Shown here piece after piece: positions 1-11,210 of a DNA stretch of 64,000 nucleotides. A program made the translations under genes and the position numbers. A model generated the notes under the pieces. It was given only the letters and a program-made list of their open reading frames with translations. It was not told where the DNA came from and searched no databases. The stretch's first letter is position 1, and the number at the start of each line of letters is the position of its first letter. Source of the stretch: Madurella fahalii (lineage: Eukaryota; Ascomycota; Sordariomycetes; Sordariales); contig CM056875.1 in the NCBI GenBank assembly GCA_029876055.1, positions 3,931,001 through 3,995,000 on the forward strand. Direction: 5' to 3'.

Positions 1-965
1 TCCCATCCGCTTCTCATGGTTGGGATATTTGCCGAACTCCAGCGAGACAGAGTACAGAAGCGCGTCACGGCCGTCAACAGGGTCGGCGATGAGATTATAG
101 AGGAGGTTGACAGGGTACTAGTCGAAAGGGCTGAGGATGTGAAAAGCAATTCTGGTAAAATATGGAAGTTCCTCAAGATATTGCAGCAGTGTATCGCGAA
201 TTCCAAGACGGCCGAAGAGGAAGTGCGCGCCGTAAGGAGGCAGCTTGAGATGATCACTCGGCAGATCGAAACGCAAAGCAGTGCCTGGACACAGCAAGAG
301 TTTATCGACGCAACTAACAGATACGAGCGTAGATTCGAAGAGATCAAGATGGAACTGGACGGCATGATGGCAGAATGTCGGATGACGGCTGAGAACTTGA
401 CAAATATGGCAGCCCTAGTAAGACTCAACCAAACCGCATCAACCCAGGAAACCCCTATTGCTAACGAGATGTATATCGCAGTGCATGAGCGAGCATTCTC
501 GCCTGGAGACGGCGAAAGCAACCAGACTGACTAATGCCAGTTCTGTAATCGCCGCCGTTGCAATGGTCTACCTCCCGGCGACATCTCTTGCTGTGAATAA
601 TTTTGGAATATCCATCCGTGCACGAGGGATAAATTCTAACGTCCGGACAGACTATCTTCGCCATGCCGGTCTTCGACTTCCGCAACGAATGGTGGAATAT
701 GCACTTCAAGGTCGAGCCGTCTGGGAATGGAACGTCCTCAGGCCTTGAGGGTAACGACAGGTTTCCAAGCCCATCTGGACCAGTACTCTCCGGCTACTTC
801 TGGATCTACTTGATCCTATCCATTTCCCTCTCGGGGATTACTTGGTTTCTCTACCAATGGTGGATCAAGGACGACCAGAACCCACCGTCATCACTTTGGA
901 GAATTGTCTGGCGGCAGAAGCACAGCGAGAGGACGGCAATCACCGCTCGGGACAACGCTGTATGA
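1..965 (+). CDS. CorA-like Mg2+ transporter family protein, 3' part
   Basis: The reading frame is open from the left edge, so the 5' end is missing; about 280 residues remain. The proposed exons are 1..417, 482..592 and 651..965. The first intron starts GTAAGA, has a CTAAC branch point and ends GCAG; the second starts GTGAAT and ends ACAG. Splicing joins a long coiled-coil-like helical stretch to a first membrane segment around residues 159-180 (VAMVYLPATSLATIFAMPVF) and a second around 220-243 (YFWIYLILSISLSGITWF). This is the fungal CorA-like layout: a cytosolic helical domain followed by two C-terminal membrane helices. The bacterial YGMNF loop is absent; the position reads FAMPVF, which is common in fungal relatives of unknown substrate. 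Ion transport is therefore inferred from the fold. The splice model is well supported by frame continuity on both sides. Confidence 0.8.
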
Positions 966-2420
966 TATCTGGATGATGCTTGAATTAGCTCTTGGCGTAG
1001 CATCTGATGTTGAGTCCCAACTCACCTTACATGTGTGATAGTTGATAAGTTCCTACGTGTACATGGGCTCGGCGCACAGATGTAGCCAGTGTCAAGATTA
1101 GTAAGATAGTTACATTTGTGTATGTTGGTGTTGCAGGGCCGCAGCGACAATCTCCTTAGTCCTAAAGGATCTTGTCGTCTCCTTCTATGACGATGTATGC
1201 GAGAAACCACAGTGCCTACCAGCCGTTAGAGCGGTCTTTGCAGATTCGGCGGTCGGCTTACACTGAACAAGAAGTCTGTACGTCACAGGGACTTCCGGCT
1301 CAATTCTCATCTGAACCATTACAAGTTTTCCTTCTGGGATGTTCTGGGATCGCTAACTATCTAGAACAACATAACTTTCGAGCTCTTAACTGTATGGATA
1401 AAATGGATGGGGCCGTTTTCTGTCATTTCGAGCGAGTGATCGCGCTTTTAACCAAACTTCCAGACAGAGAAGTTTCTCGACAAGTACATGATGTAGAACC
1501 CCCCCCCCCCCATACCCAGCCTCCAGACACACTCTCAGTTCTCAATATCTATTACTCGAGTTGTGCAAAGACTAGATGAAGTAACATCGTTATCGTAGAC
1601 ATTCAAGCAAGGCAAAAAAACAGAGTTTCAGGATAAAAGGACGCTATTATATGCATGATAAGTAGTACTGAATGCTAATCTCCAAGATGCTTGGATAACA
1701 GTCTAGGGTACTTCGAGATTACTAGTACTACTATCGACCTGTTGTTGCCCAACCGTTACCTGCAGTACTTGGAACGCCACGGATACTTATCTCTCGTACC
1801 CTTAGTGGCTAGGGGAAGGGCAACGAGAGAAAGATAGTTCCGTTACTACGAAAGTAGCAAGACTCGGGCGGCGCAAGATTCCCGGACTCTAATGCGCTTA
1901 CTTTTGAAAAAGGAAAAGTACCTACTTAGGAATGCTGCTTCTTTTGGTACTCTGCTAGTTCTGTCACACCGTACTGCTTCAGTTAATTTGGGTCGAGGAC
2001 AAGGAAAAAGCACAAAGGCATTGCATCCCGAGCCGTCGTCGGACTCTCCAATAAATCGCCTTGCGAGGAATATAGGCTGATGTTGCCCTCGCAGTGGTGG
2101 CGCACCGGCATTTACCTACGGTACCTTAATTTAGCAAACCCCCTGCTTACGTCAGACCCCCTCTATTGTGTCTCTGCTTCACCAATATGCTTCAGGCGCC
2201 GGCAAATGTCTATAACCGACAACCGGCAGCTAAGGTTATGGTGGTTGGGTTGGGTAGTATTATTGGGGCTTGGCGGTCCATTCCAGGAGGACGGCGATAT
2301 AAAGTGGTCTCAGTATAGACTACTATGAGATTCGTTGTGCAACCCTCTCCGATACTATCCTCCAGGCACTTACTTGCCGCGCTTTGACACCAGACAGGTT
2401 CCGGGGGAAAAAAGAAGAAA
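966..2420. other. gene-free stretch
   Basis: No reading frame here shows a recognisable domain, plausible splice chain or coding-like composition. A C-run lies at 1500-1510. The last few hundred bases are presumably the promoter of the esterase-like gene at 2421. Confidence 0.5.
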
Positions 2421-3482
2421 ATGTTCGCCTTTAACACCTCACGTTTGCTCGCGGCGCTCCTGGTTGTGGTGCTGGCGAGCCAGGCCACGGCCGAGGATGG
2501 CGGCCGCTGGACGCCGGAAAAGCCCATAATGCTCCGCCAGTCTGGGGGCTTCACGATTGGCGGCAAGATCATCCCTCACCCGAGGAATCCCAACATGACG
2601 CTTTCGTGCGATCACGGCTACGTAGAATATTTCACGCCGTGGAAACAGCGCAAGACGAGCATTGTCATGTGGCACAGTTCGAGCACGCAGACCTTCCAGA
2701 ACCGCTGGGATGGCGGCGAGGGCTTCAAAGACATGTTCCTGCGCCGCGACTACCCGGTTTACCTCTGGGAAGGGCCACGTGTCGGTCGGGCCAACTGGGG
2801 CTGCAACGTGACCTACTACGTGCCAGATTACCGGGACCAAGGCAACTTCGTGGCTTGGAACTTTGGCCCGTCCTTCAAGAACTGGTGGCCGGGTGTGCAG
2901 TTTCCGACGTCGAGCGAATACGCGTGGCAGCAAGCTACGAGCTCTCGGTACCAGGAGTTCGACTCGGAAGCGAGCGTGAATCTCGAGACGGACGCTGCTG
3001 CCATCGCCGCCGACTCGGGGAAGCTCGGCAAGGACATCATCTACCTCACCAACTCGGCGAGTGGGCTGCGAGCCCAGATGACGGCAGTCAAGAGCAACAC
3101 AACAAACATCAAGGCCATTATCTGCTACGAGGGCTACGGGTACGTGTTTCCGGACAACGCGGGCATCGAACCTGGGTTCGGAGCCAACGCTTTTGGCCCG
3201 ATCATAGTGCCTCTCGAGGATTTCAAGAAGTTGGCCAAGATACCCGCGATCCAGTTCCTGTGGGGAGATAATAGAGACGACAGCTTTATCTTCCTCAACC
3301 AGTCAAAGCAGGCTGCGGCATTGATTAACAAGTACGGTGGCAACGCCGAGGTCATAATGCTGGCCGAGGACAAGGGGCTGAAGGGCACCACTCACATCGC
3401 TTTTGCGGATCTGCACAATGAGAAGGTTGCCGACCTCCTGGATGACTTCCTGAAAGAGAATAAACTGAACCGGTATCGCTAG
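2421..3482 (+). CDS. secreted alpha/beta hydrolase, esterase-713-like
   Basis: This intronless gene encodes 353 residues. A signal peptide covers about residues 1-24, with a hydrophobic core LLAALLVVVLAS and cleavage likely after ATA. The body resembles the Alcaligenes esterase 713 family of alpha/beta hydrolases: a GGFTIGGK strand near 42, CDHGYVEYF near 63, MWHSSSTQ near 83 and WEGPRVGRANWGC near 116. The likely nucleophile is S212 in N-S-A-S-G, a plausible acid is E237 (CYEG), and the likely catalytic histidine is H325 (GTTHIAF). It is expected to be an extracellular esterase or lipase-like hydrolase of unknown substrate. It has no introns and the family is mainly bacterial, so horizontal origin is possible. 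It converges with the intronless solute-binding-protein gene at 4188-5132. The family call is fairly secure; the triad assignment is by pattern only. Confidence 0.8.
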   Translation: MFAFNTSRLLAALLVVVLASQATAEDGGRWTPEKPIMLRQSGGFTIGGKIIPHPRNPNMTLSCDHGYVEYFTPWKQRKTSIVMWHSSSTQTFQNRWDGGEGFKDMFLRRDYPVYLWEGPRVGRANWGCNVTYYVPDYRDQGNFVAWNFGPSFKNWWPGVQFPTSSEYAWQQATSSRYQEFDSEASVNLETDAAAIAADSGKLGKDIIYLTNSASGLRAQMTAVKSNTTNIKAIICYEGYGYVFPDNAGIEPGFGANAFGPIIVPLEDFKKLAKIPAIQFLWGDNRDDSFIFLNQSKQAAALINKYGGNAEVIMLAEDKGLKGTTHIAFADLHNEKVADLLDDFLKENKLNRYR

Positions 3483-4187
3483 CGTGGAGGTATCTCGCTC
3501 GGATGGCACTTTGATGGCGGGGGTAAGGGCTTGCGGTTGGGTTATTCTTTTCCTTTTCTTTCACTTGGCCAGGATTGTCCCTCGACAAAGCGCCGCCAGA
3601 TGTTGCAACGTGCGCAGCATCGCCGCCCAGGTGCCTCCTATCACTTGAACTCAAGGACAATAAACGCAGACCGCCTATTTGCGTTATCCGAGCTCAAATC
3701 TCCCCGCCACATTCTACGTCACGTTAACTAGAGAAACAAGGCTGGACTGTCGATGACAACAAATGGGCTCCGTTTTCTCCGAGATGTTTTCTATTCTTCA
3801 AGGACCAAGCCGTGCAGTTAACATGGGGACTCCTAGTCTAGCTTTGGGAGAGGCCCAGAATGGTCTTGTACCAAGCCGATGGGTATCACGATATGCAGTT
3901 AGTTATGTATTCAAGACGCGGAAATCCCGGAGAAGGACACCGATAGATTAACAAAAATATAAGACCAAGAGGATTTTCCCGCTTCACAGACTTCAGGCAG
4001 CGGAGACACGGATGGGCTTAAAAACAAGATATGCTACTTATAAGCAAACACCAAGTTTGATGATTCCAGCCATTTGTTCACGGCCGGCGCAGCATAAAAA
4101 CTTCTGGCAAAAAAGGTAGTAGTAGTTACTGGGCAACTAGCACATATCTCGGGCCGAACCTAGACGTCCGCAGAGAAGGAAGTCAAA
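3483..4187. other. gene-free stretch between convergent genes
   Basis: This 705-bp spacer separates the stop codons of two convergent intronless genes. Nothing coding is recognised; it should hold both 3' UTRs. Confidence 0.5.
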
Positions 4188-5132
4188 CTAACCCTGCATA
4201 GCTTCTTCGTACACACTAGTATCAACAAATCTTTCTAGCTCAGCTCTCGAAAATGGCTGCCGTCTGTCCACTCTGGCTAGATACTCGTCTTCTCTCTCCA
4301 AGAAGTCTATCAGATTCTGGTCCAGACTTCCCGGTCCCCATACGTGATCCTCCCACACGTTTTCCAGGACCGGAACATCAACATTGACAGTCCGCGCGAC
4401 TGTCGAGTACACCGTGTCGGGGGCGTTCCTGAAGATGTCGTAGGTCTGGTTCAGTGCCCGCACGTACTGCACAATCTTTTGGCGGGTCGCGCTATCTCGT
4501 AGCTTCTCCTCGGTCGAGTAGAGGCTGTAGATCTCACGGTAGATGGACGAGTTCTTGAACACGACCACGTTGTCCTCGCCCAGCGCCTGGATCCCCAGCT
4601 CGACCGACGTCTCCCAGACGCCGAAAGCGTCGATCCTGCGGTCCCGGAACTGGGAGGGGAAGGTGTTGGCGCCGCAGGGCGCCCGCATGCAGACGTTACC
4701 ACTCACGGTGGTGTAGTCGCTCTGAGACAGGCCAGCGCTGGCGAGGAGCTGGCGCACAAATACTTCGGCAGACGTGCCTGGGATGGTGCCGATGCGCTTG
4801 CCCCTGAGGTCGGCGAGCGTTGAGATGCCAGCAGCCTTATTGGCGACAAGGCGGTAGCCGACCTCGACGATGATGCCGATGAGGCGGTAGTTCCTGTTTT
4901 GGACATAGTTCTTAAGTCCCTGAGTCTCAGCGTTGCCGGCCAGATCGACGGAAGTGTCTCTCAGATTCGTGATGCCCCCGTTGACGATGGTGGCAGTGTC
5001 GGCTTCGTAGAAGTTATCGGCGGCATAGGCCAGGGGGGTGTGCTCGACCCACATCTGGGCGCAGGCTATCTTCAGGCCCTGGGCCTGAAGAAGAAAAGGG
5101 GCGAGAATCAGACCGAAGGAAAGGATCCGCAT
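4188..5132 (-). CDS. secreted SsuA/NMT1-like solute-binding protein
   Basis: This single-exon gene encodes 314 residues. The ATG at 5132 begins a short signal peptide (MRILSFGLILAPFLLQAQG). The mature part matches the periplasmic-binding-protein type II fold used by bacterial nitrate/sulfonate/taurine and thiamine-precursor uptake systems: LKIACAQMWVEHTPLAYA at the first strand, NGGITN, then ADLRGKRIGTIPGTSAE followed by FVRQLLASAGL, and FRDRRIDAFGVWE in the second lobe. In bacteria such proteins hand ligand to an ABC permease; no permease or ATPase lies nearby, and fungi lack a periplasm. It may instead bind a small ligand outside the cell. The intronless structure and bacterial-type domain suggest horizontal gain, but this is inference. 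Two cysteines close together (VCMRAPCG) may pair as a disulfide. Confidence 0.75.
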   Translation of the reverse strand: MRILSFGLILAPFLLQAQGLKIACAQMWVEHTPLAYAADNFYEADTATIVNGGITNLRDTSVDLAGNAETQGLKNYVQNRNYRLIGIIVEVGYRLVANKAAGISTLADLRGKRIGTIPGTSAEVFVRQLLASAGLSQSDYTTVSGNVCMRAPCGANTFPSQFRDRRIDAFGVWETSVELGIQALGEDNVVVFKNSSIYREIYSLYSTEEKLRDSATRQKIVQYVRALNQTYDIFRNAPDTVYSTVARTVNVDVPVLENVWEDHVWGPGSLDQNLIDFLEREDEYLARVDRRQPFSRAELERFVDTSVYEEAMQG

Positions 5133-6648
5133 GGTTCAGGATTTCGTTGCTAGCACGAGCCAAACACAGGAAGGGTTAGGGGCTTCAACTTCCCGGCTGG
5201 CCGGTGTATCCCGTTTTATGATTCATGGGCCAACATTTCGGTACCAATGTGGAACTCCTTCAAGTGTCGAATCATCTATGGAATCCCGAGAACGGGGGGG
5301 CCAATTTCAAGCGGAGGCGGGGATATTACAGCAAAAGTTCATCTCACTAACTCAGGACCTATCGGGAGTTTGCCGGAGACTAGCCAGGATTCTTCGTCCC
5401 CGCATTCCCACATCTCGGCAATATCATATATCGGCAGTAAAATATCTACCACGAGACCGCAAGGAGGATGGTGTAAAGCGGTGTACACATACATTCGGAT
5501 GCTGCACGGTAATTACACCCCGCATCTGCAGCTAAATCAGCACTAGCCAAGGTCCGGTACCTATATGTTCCACTTAGGTTCATAACCAGATAACTAGATC
5601 TATGCAGGGCGCTTTTGTCCGATATATTAGCCTCTAACTCACACATCCAATTAGAGAGATATTAGGTAAAGCTATGAACACGGAGAGGGTGTCTCTTTTC
5701 GAAATACGTAACATTGGGTAGAGGGATCGAGTACCTAGACGAATTGACAGTTCTCTTAAATCCATCTGTTGTAATTAGCAGCTGCTAGTTTAGAGTGCTG
5801 CACTAGCGGCAATACCAGTTCGCTTCCGGGAAGCCGGTATATCCGCACAAGCACTTGGACGGGATTTTGCTAGGGTGCCTTAATCTTTTGAGATCATTCG
5901 CAGTCAATAGCCTGGTGTCCTTCGCATGCGGCATGTCCAAGCCACAGCACAGCTCCAAGCCATCATGCTAGATGAGGCTACCGTTAGGAAGATCACTCCT
6001 ATTGTTCACCGATGGCACTCTCAGAAGCCTGGGAAGAAATCTCTAAGCCTTCTGCATTTCCCTCTCGCGGCGGTATTTGTCAGCACCCGGGAGATGTGAA
6101 ATGCCGATGCCTAATTCCGTATGAGGAATGAAGAGCTTGCCTGTTTGCCCGGGGATATCGATTCAACCAATGCTAATTACCGCTTCCGCCCAGAGAATGG
6201 AAAGGCCTTTTTCAATTTCGAGCTTGTCAAGACTTTGCTTCTACGGCAAAATGGCCATCATCTTTCGAGAATCTGCGGAGCTGGTGGAGTCTAAGACGGT
6301 GCCTCTGTGAGGTAAGAAGCTCCACTCTCCTCTTCACCTAGATGATTCCTCTTTGCTTCGGAAGGACTAACGTTTCTAGCCTTCCAACGCTGGTTAGGAC
6401 ACCATCTGCATTATGGCATTGCTGCCATATATAGGCGTCAATGTGATTTGCTGCTTCCCGGAGGCATGGGACTCGGCATTCTGCAGGACCGATGAGAAGG
6501 ACTAGCGGTGGATGAGGAGATATCAATACTCGCTCAAACACTGCACGTTATCAGGGATAACCGCAAAAACCGCGACGTACCTACATCAACAATTCTTCGG
6601 GGTCAAAGACGAACAGTTTCGAATCTACGGCAGCCCCTAAACTCGTAG
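5133..6648. other. gene-poor stretch, possibly with gene debris
   Basis: No intact gene is visible. The 5.9-6.1 kb part contains short coding-like stretches on the + strand that could belong to the decayed gene just downstream, but no continuous frame links them. Confidence 0.4.
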
Positions 6649-7077
6649 ATCCAAGGCCGAATTTCATCGGTCGTTATCCCTACGGAGTGGTTTCGATTGA
6701 AGAATTCCTCAATGCGAAGTATTGACAGAAAACAAGCCGAGCCCGTCCGACATGCCTCAAGCTCAGTGGATCTGCAGAGAAAAGGACTACCGATGGAGTT
6801 AGTGCTGCACATAATGGCAATCGCACAGTATGTGCCGGGAGGAAGGCTCGAAGTGCCGCATGCCCCGTTCCACCTTGAGAACAGGGATGAACTTGCAAAG
6901 TATCTCAAGTACTGCTGACAACTGCTCGTCCGTTGCGACATGATAGCATCTGATTGGCAGGAGCTGATATCTCTCGCCATTATCCAACTATTGAGTTGTG
7001 GTCCGAGGCAGTGGTATACCCGAGACCACGACTCTGGTGGCTATATATTCCATAGTAAAAAGATGACCCGACTTTAA
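6649..7077 (+). pseudogene. decayed gene fragment of unknown family
   Basis: One + strand frame reads coding-like sequence, including GLPMELVLHIMAIAQYVPGG and RDELAKYLKYC, until a TGA at 6916-6918. The same frame then continues for 52 more codons (QLLVRCDMIASDWQELISL and on) to a TAA at 7075. A tryptophan at the TGA would make the frame continuous, so TGG to TGA is the simplest lesion; this G-to-A change is what RIP produces. A TAG also precedes the fragment at 6646. The sequence pattern is reminiscent of uncharacterised fungal proteins, but I cannot name the family. It is most likely a relic rather than an expressed gene. Confidence 0.45.
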
Positions 7078-7312
7078 CTTGGTAACCACCTAGATACAAG
7101 TCTCCGAATCTCTTTGGCATGGCTACTTGTGCAATAAAAGCAATCTCCCATTGCTGTGCCAGGGCCTATCGACTCTGTAAAGTTTTATCTCCCCGCCGGC
7201 TGAATCTAGCGATCTACCAAGTAGGTACTTCCCCAGCTCCAAGCGGAACGATGTAACTATTGTATTCAGGCCTTTGCTACGTATGTGACTTTTGACTATA
7301 GATCCTTGCTGT

Positions 7313-9339
7313 TCACCTCGGCACATTGACCGCATCAACGACATTCGAAAACACTCGAACCGAATCCCCTGCATCTCTGGCCCCCTCCACATCGATATCG
7401 CGTATGATGTGCCATCCTGCTCGCTCTAAACGCTGCTGTACATCACTTGGAACCCCGGCAAAACAGAGTTTTACGCTGGTCCCCCCATAGTCTTTGACCT
7501 CCATAATCAGCCCCTTGAAGTGTATGCAAGCTGTAGTGTCCATGTAACTGACTCTGGAAAAGTCAATGACAACAACGCCGATAGGTGGAAGTGAGGAATG
7601 GTCGCTAATGTTGGCACGGCGGCGTAGCTTTGCAACTCTCTTCTCCCCTACCACATCCCAGGTTTTCTCAGCAGTAGGGTGGGTCTCATTGGTTAAAGCC
7701 GGTGCATGGTATGTCCGTATCGCATCAACGATGGATGCCTTGGCGCGGTAGGCGTTGGGGAAGAAGACAGAGTCACCAAATTGAAAGATGCGTACATCAG
7801 GCAAGATTGATGGTGGCATGTCGAGGGTAACTGGAGTGGACTGGGGGCGAGCATCAGAAGTCATCGAAACTCGGATGAAGACGTGACGCAAAAGGATATA
7901 AAGGATGTTGAAGCCGACTGCGCTGGCAATGCCAATCTGTTTCGAAACAAAGAGGGAAACCCAAAACGCAATCATCGAAGAGGTGAAGTCCGCAAGCGAG
8001 GTTCGCCAGTAGCCGTAGAACACTGAGGGACGGGAAATCAAGGGCCACACCGCAGTGATGATGATGGCTGCCAGAGTTGACTTGGGATCCAGTAGAGTGT
8101 GCCGACCAGTTTGAAGATGGATAAAAGCACAACACCGGCCGTAACAAAACCGGAAAGGGGCGATTTGACGTTGCAAGCCGAGTTTACAGCTGTACGAGAC
8201 ATGGCGCCGCCCACTCCCACAGCGTGGAAGCAACTGTTGGCAAAGTTGGCGACGCCATAAAACGCGAGTTCTTGGCTCTGATCTGTAGCATAATTGTTCT
8301 TGACCCCAAACGCCCGGGCAATGGCGGTGTGCTCGACAGCCGAACCGACAAAGACCGCAACACTCCGACTGGCAACGTGTGTTAGCAGCGAAGCATCCGG
8401 CATGCGCGGGGCTTCCTGGCCTTTGGCTTTGACTTCAGCAACTCCGAACAGGAAGCTGGCGGGGTCGCCGCGGCCCCTGTTCACAGCATATCCCACGCCC
8501 GTGTAGATCACCAGTACGATAAAAGCTCGGGTGATAGAGAGAAACCAAACGATCCTCCTCCTCTTCCCCCATCGTTTCCCGGCTTGATCCATGACAGTCA
8601 GAAGGAATATGCTGGTAAATCCAATGGCGCATGCATATCCGTTGGCCCGAGGAAGTTGATAGAAGATGTCATGGATATTTGCTGCCGTTCCCCGCCCGAC
8701 GTTGGGCCGCCCAGGAGCGAGTCCATCTGATTGAGGATAATGGTGATGGCAACCGCCGAGATAAAGCCGCTAAGGATAGGAATCGAGATGAAATCGAGGA
8801 GAAAACCGAGCTTAAGCAACCCAGTCGCCATCCCATAGATGCCCATCATCATGGCAACGGCGGATGCGATTTCCGAAGGTGGCCATTGTCTACCACGGAG
8901 CCCCTGGATGATTTCTGCTGTGAGTAAGCTGATGAGAGATGTCGGTCCGGTAGATAAATCTGCCGTGATATCTCATTAGACCGTGTCTCTGCCTGAGAAA
9001 CAGAAGCCCCCACTTGCCCTTTGTTGTTCCCATGAATGCGTAAATAGCTGATGGAAGCCAACTCGACATCAGACCGTAATGCACCGGGACCGTTGCAATT
9101 CTGGCATAGGATAAACCCTGGGGGATCAACATAAGCCCTAAGGTCAAACCCGCGATAAAGTCACTGACGAGCCATCGAGGGTTGTATCGAGGAAGCCAGC
9201 CAATGACGGGGAACTTATCAACAACATACTCAGCAGCTGCACGAGGGAGCGCATGGGCACATCTCAGAGCAAGCTGCCTACCTCGCTGCCATGTAACATC
9301 GTTGACAAGTGCATCTCGTGCTCTATCAAGGGATTGCAT
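7313..9339 (-). pseudogene. SulP/SLC26-type sulfate (anion) transporter with two frameshifts
   Basis: Exon 1 runs 9339..9018 and the rest 8959..7313, joined by a GC-AG intron (donor GCAAGT, acceptor GGCAG) that precisely restores K-D-L-S-T-G-P. The product has the SulP layout: DFIAGLTLGLMLIPQGLSYA near the N-terminus, about 12 membrane segments and a C-terminal STAS domain (VIDFSRVSYMDTTACIHF). Two places need one extra base each to keep the conserved frame: the G4 run at 8690-8693 (before TAANIHDIFYQLP) and the AA at 8082-8083 (WIPKSTLAAII becomes WIPSQLWQ). No intron could fit at either spot. With both bases counted, the length would be about 656 residues, normal for the family. Either the gene is a recent pseudogene, or these are homopolymer errors in the assembly and it is intact. 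The substrate is probably sulfate or another anion. Confidence 0.8.
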
Positions 9340-10247
9340 TGTATTAGTCTTAGAGCTGATGCGAAAGGGGGATCACAGTTCCAAGTTTTTGAGACAGATT
9401 TTAGACGGCCACATGGGAGCAACAATGTAGCAAAAACGATGAGCCTACTAAGTGCGTCACCAGCACGAACAGCTCATTCAATTTGTGGAGTAGATAAAGT
9501 CATAACTTCGCAGTCGTGCCGCTCCCCGGTGGGCCGGTCCACGGGTTCTTCCAATAACCTTCAAGATCCACGCACCTTTCTCAGATTCCCACAAGCAAAA
9601 TGCTTGATACCTCACACCAGCGCAAGCACATATTTATTCACTGCTCTCCCTTTCTTCATTGCTAAATCTCCCGTGCCTTACAACTAAAGGCGAATTTGGT
9701 TCAAGCCTAGGGAAAATGGTAGGAGAATCCGTAAAGAAGTATTAGAGCCACCAAACCGCTAATTGTCATAAGATGAATGCCGGGGCAATATTTAGGTATA
9801 ACTAATACACTTACACACACCCCTATTACTTTTGATCGGATACACCCTTCCCTGTGCTACATATGATAGATAGAGTACTTCTATCCTCCAGCGCAAATCG
9901 GCCAAGCCAAGGATCGGAAAAGTTTTCAAGAGTTCGTGGCTGTGTAGGTTCCCCAAAGCGGAAAGCCTTGCATGACCATCAGCCCCCAATGCGACACTTG
10001 TAGCATGGCGTTTTGGTGAGACAGGAGACAGCATCGCTGGCTAATGGGCCGGTCTCATTGGCTATCCCTGACACGGGCTGGCGCAACCCGCTGCGGCGTC
10101 AGCCGCACACACGAACCTCGCGTTATTTGGACTTTATCTGGTGCTCGGTTGCTCGGTCTTCCCGGTCGACACCTGCATTTCAGATTCCCGAACTCGATCA
10201 CATCGGTTGACCGACAAAGCGACAGGTCTGTCGTGAGACCGAGGACA
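9340..10247. other. divergent intergenic region
   Basis: This spacer lies between the starts of the divergent SulP and cell-surface protein genes and must hold both promoters. No gene or clear regulatory motif is identified. Confidence 0.45.
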
Positions 10248-11210
10248 ATGAATGCTAGACACGCTCGACAATGCAAGATATTGCTGCGTATGCACCTTCT
10301 TCTCGCGGTAGTCTCATTGTTCGCAACAGCCACCGGCCAAGCTGACGATCCCAACCATGGCGTGGTTTTTATCTACCCGACAGAAGACCAAATATATAAC
10401 ACAATAGACACGGTCAACGTGACGTATACAAGTCCTTTCCCGACTCCGAACCTGTATACCTTTTGTGACGGTGGCAGTCGCCAAGGTGAATCTCTTCTCC
10501 CTCCTCTATCCACGACACCCCACGGTAGACGCTGACCTTTGTCGGGCGTAGTCTACATGCAACGCGCGCCAGGTTATAATGCGACCGTGCCTATCCTGCT
10601 CAACTTCACTTCGGCTACTCCATGTTGGTTCAACCTTAGGCCCGGCACAGCCCCTGGCTTCGGCGCCAACAGCCCGCAGTTCAACATCATTGGCCAGGAA
10701 CGAGGCTCAGGGAGCAGAGTTTTCGGGCCTTCATCGACACCAACCGTTACCCCCCCGCCGTTCACAACGTCAGGACCAAACTCGCAGGGTGAGGCATCGT
10801 CAAGCGGGACATCAACTACTAGTGAAACGGCAGCGCCTGACAATGGCGGCGCAAGGGATTCTCCAACAAGCCCGGCTTCAACACCAGAACCTAGCACGGC
10901 AGGGGGCGGATTAGACACAGCTGCGGCTGCCGGAATCGGCGCCGGCGTGGCGGTTGGGATTCTGCTAGTTGCCGGTGGCGCGATGGCGTGGTTTTGGAAA
11001 AAGAAAAAGGGCCGGCAAATGCAAAATACCGACTATCATCATTGGCAACATCAAATTCACGGCGACACCAGAAGCTCAGAAATAGGAGTTCTATACCATT
11101 CATGCCACCACGGTCATGTTCACAACGGTCAGGGTCTTTCACCATCACCAAGAGGGCCTATGTCGGAGCTAAGTAGTAGTACGTATGCCGCAGTTGAGCT
11201 TGCTCCTTAG
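10248..11210 (+). CDS. single-pass cell-surface protein
   Basis: Exons are 10248..10485 and 10552..11210; the intron (GTGAAT to GCGTAG) restores CDGGSRQ-VYMQRAPGYNA. The product has 298 residues. It has an N-terminal signal peptide (core MHLLLAVVSLFATATGQA), an ectodomain of about 110 residues with three cysteines and several N-glycosylation sites, a Ser/Thr/Pro-rich stalk, one membrane helix (AGIGAGVAVGILLVAGGAMA) followed by WFWKKKKG, and a His-rich cytoplasmic tail (HSCHHGHVHNG). This is the layout of fungal wall-stress-sensor-like or GPI-like surface proteins, but no WSC or other named domain is seen. The ATG at 10248 has an A at -3; a second in-frame ATG at 10290 would give a cleaner signal peptide. 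Function is unknown. Confidence 0.75.
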
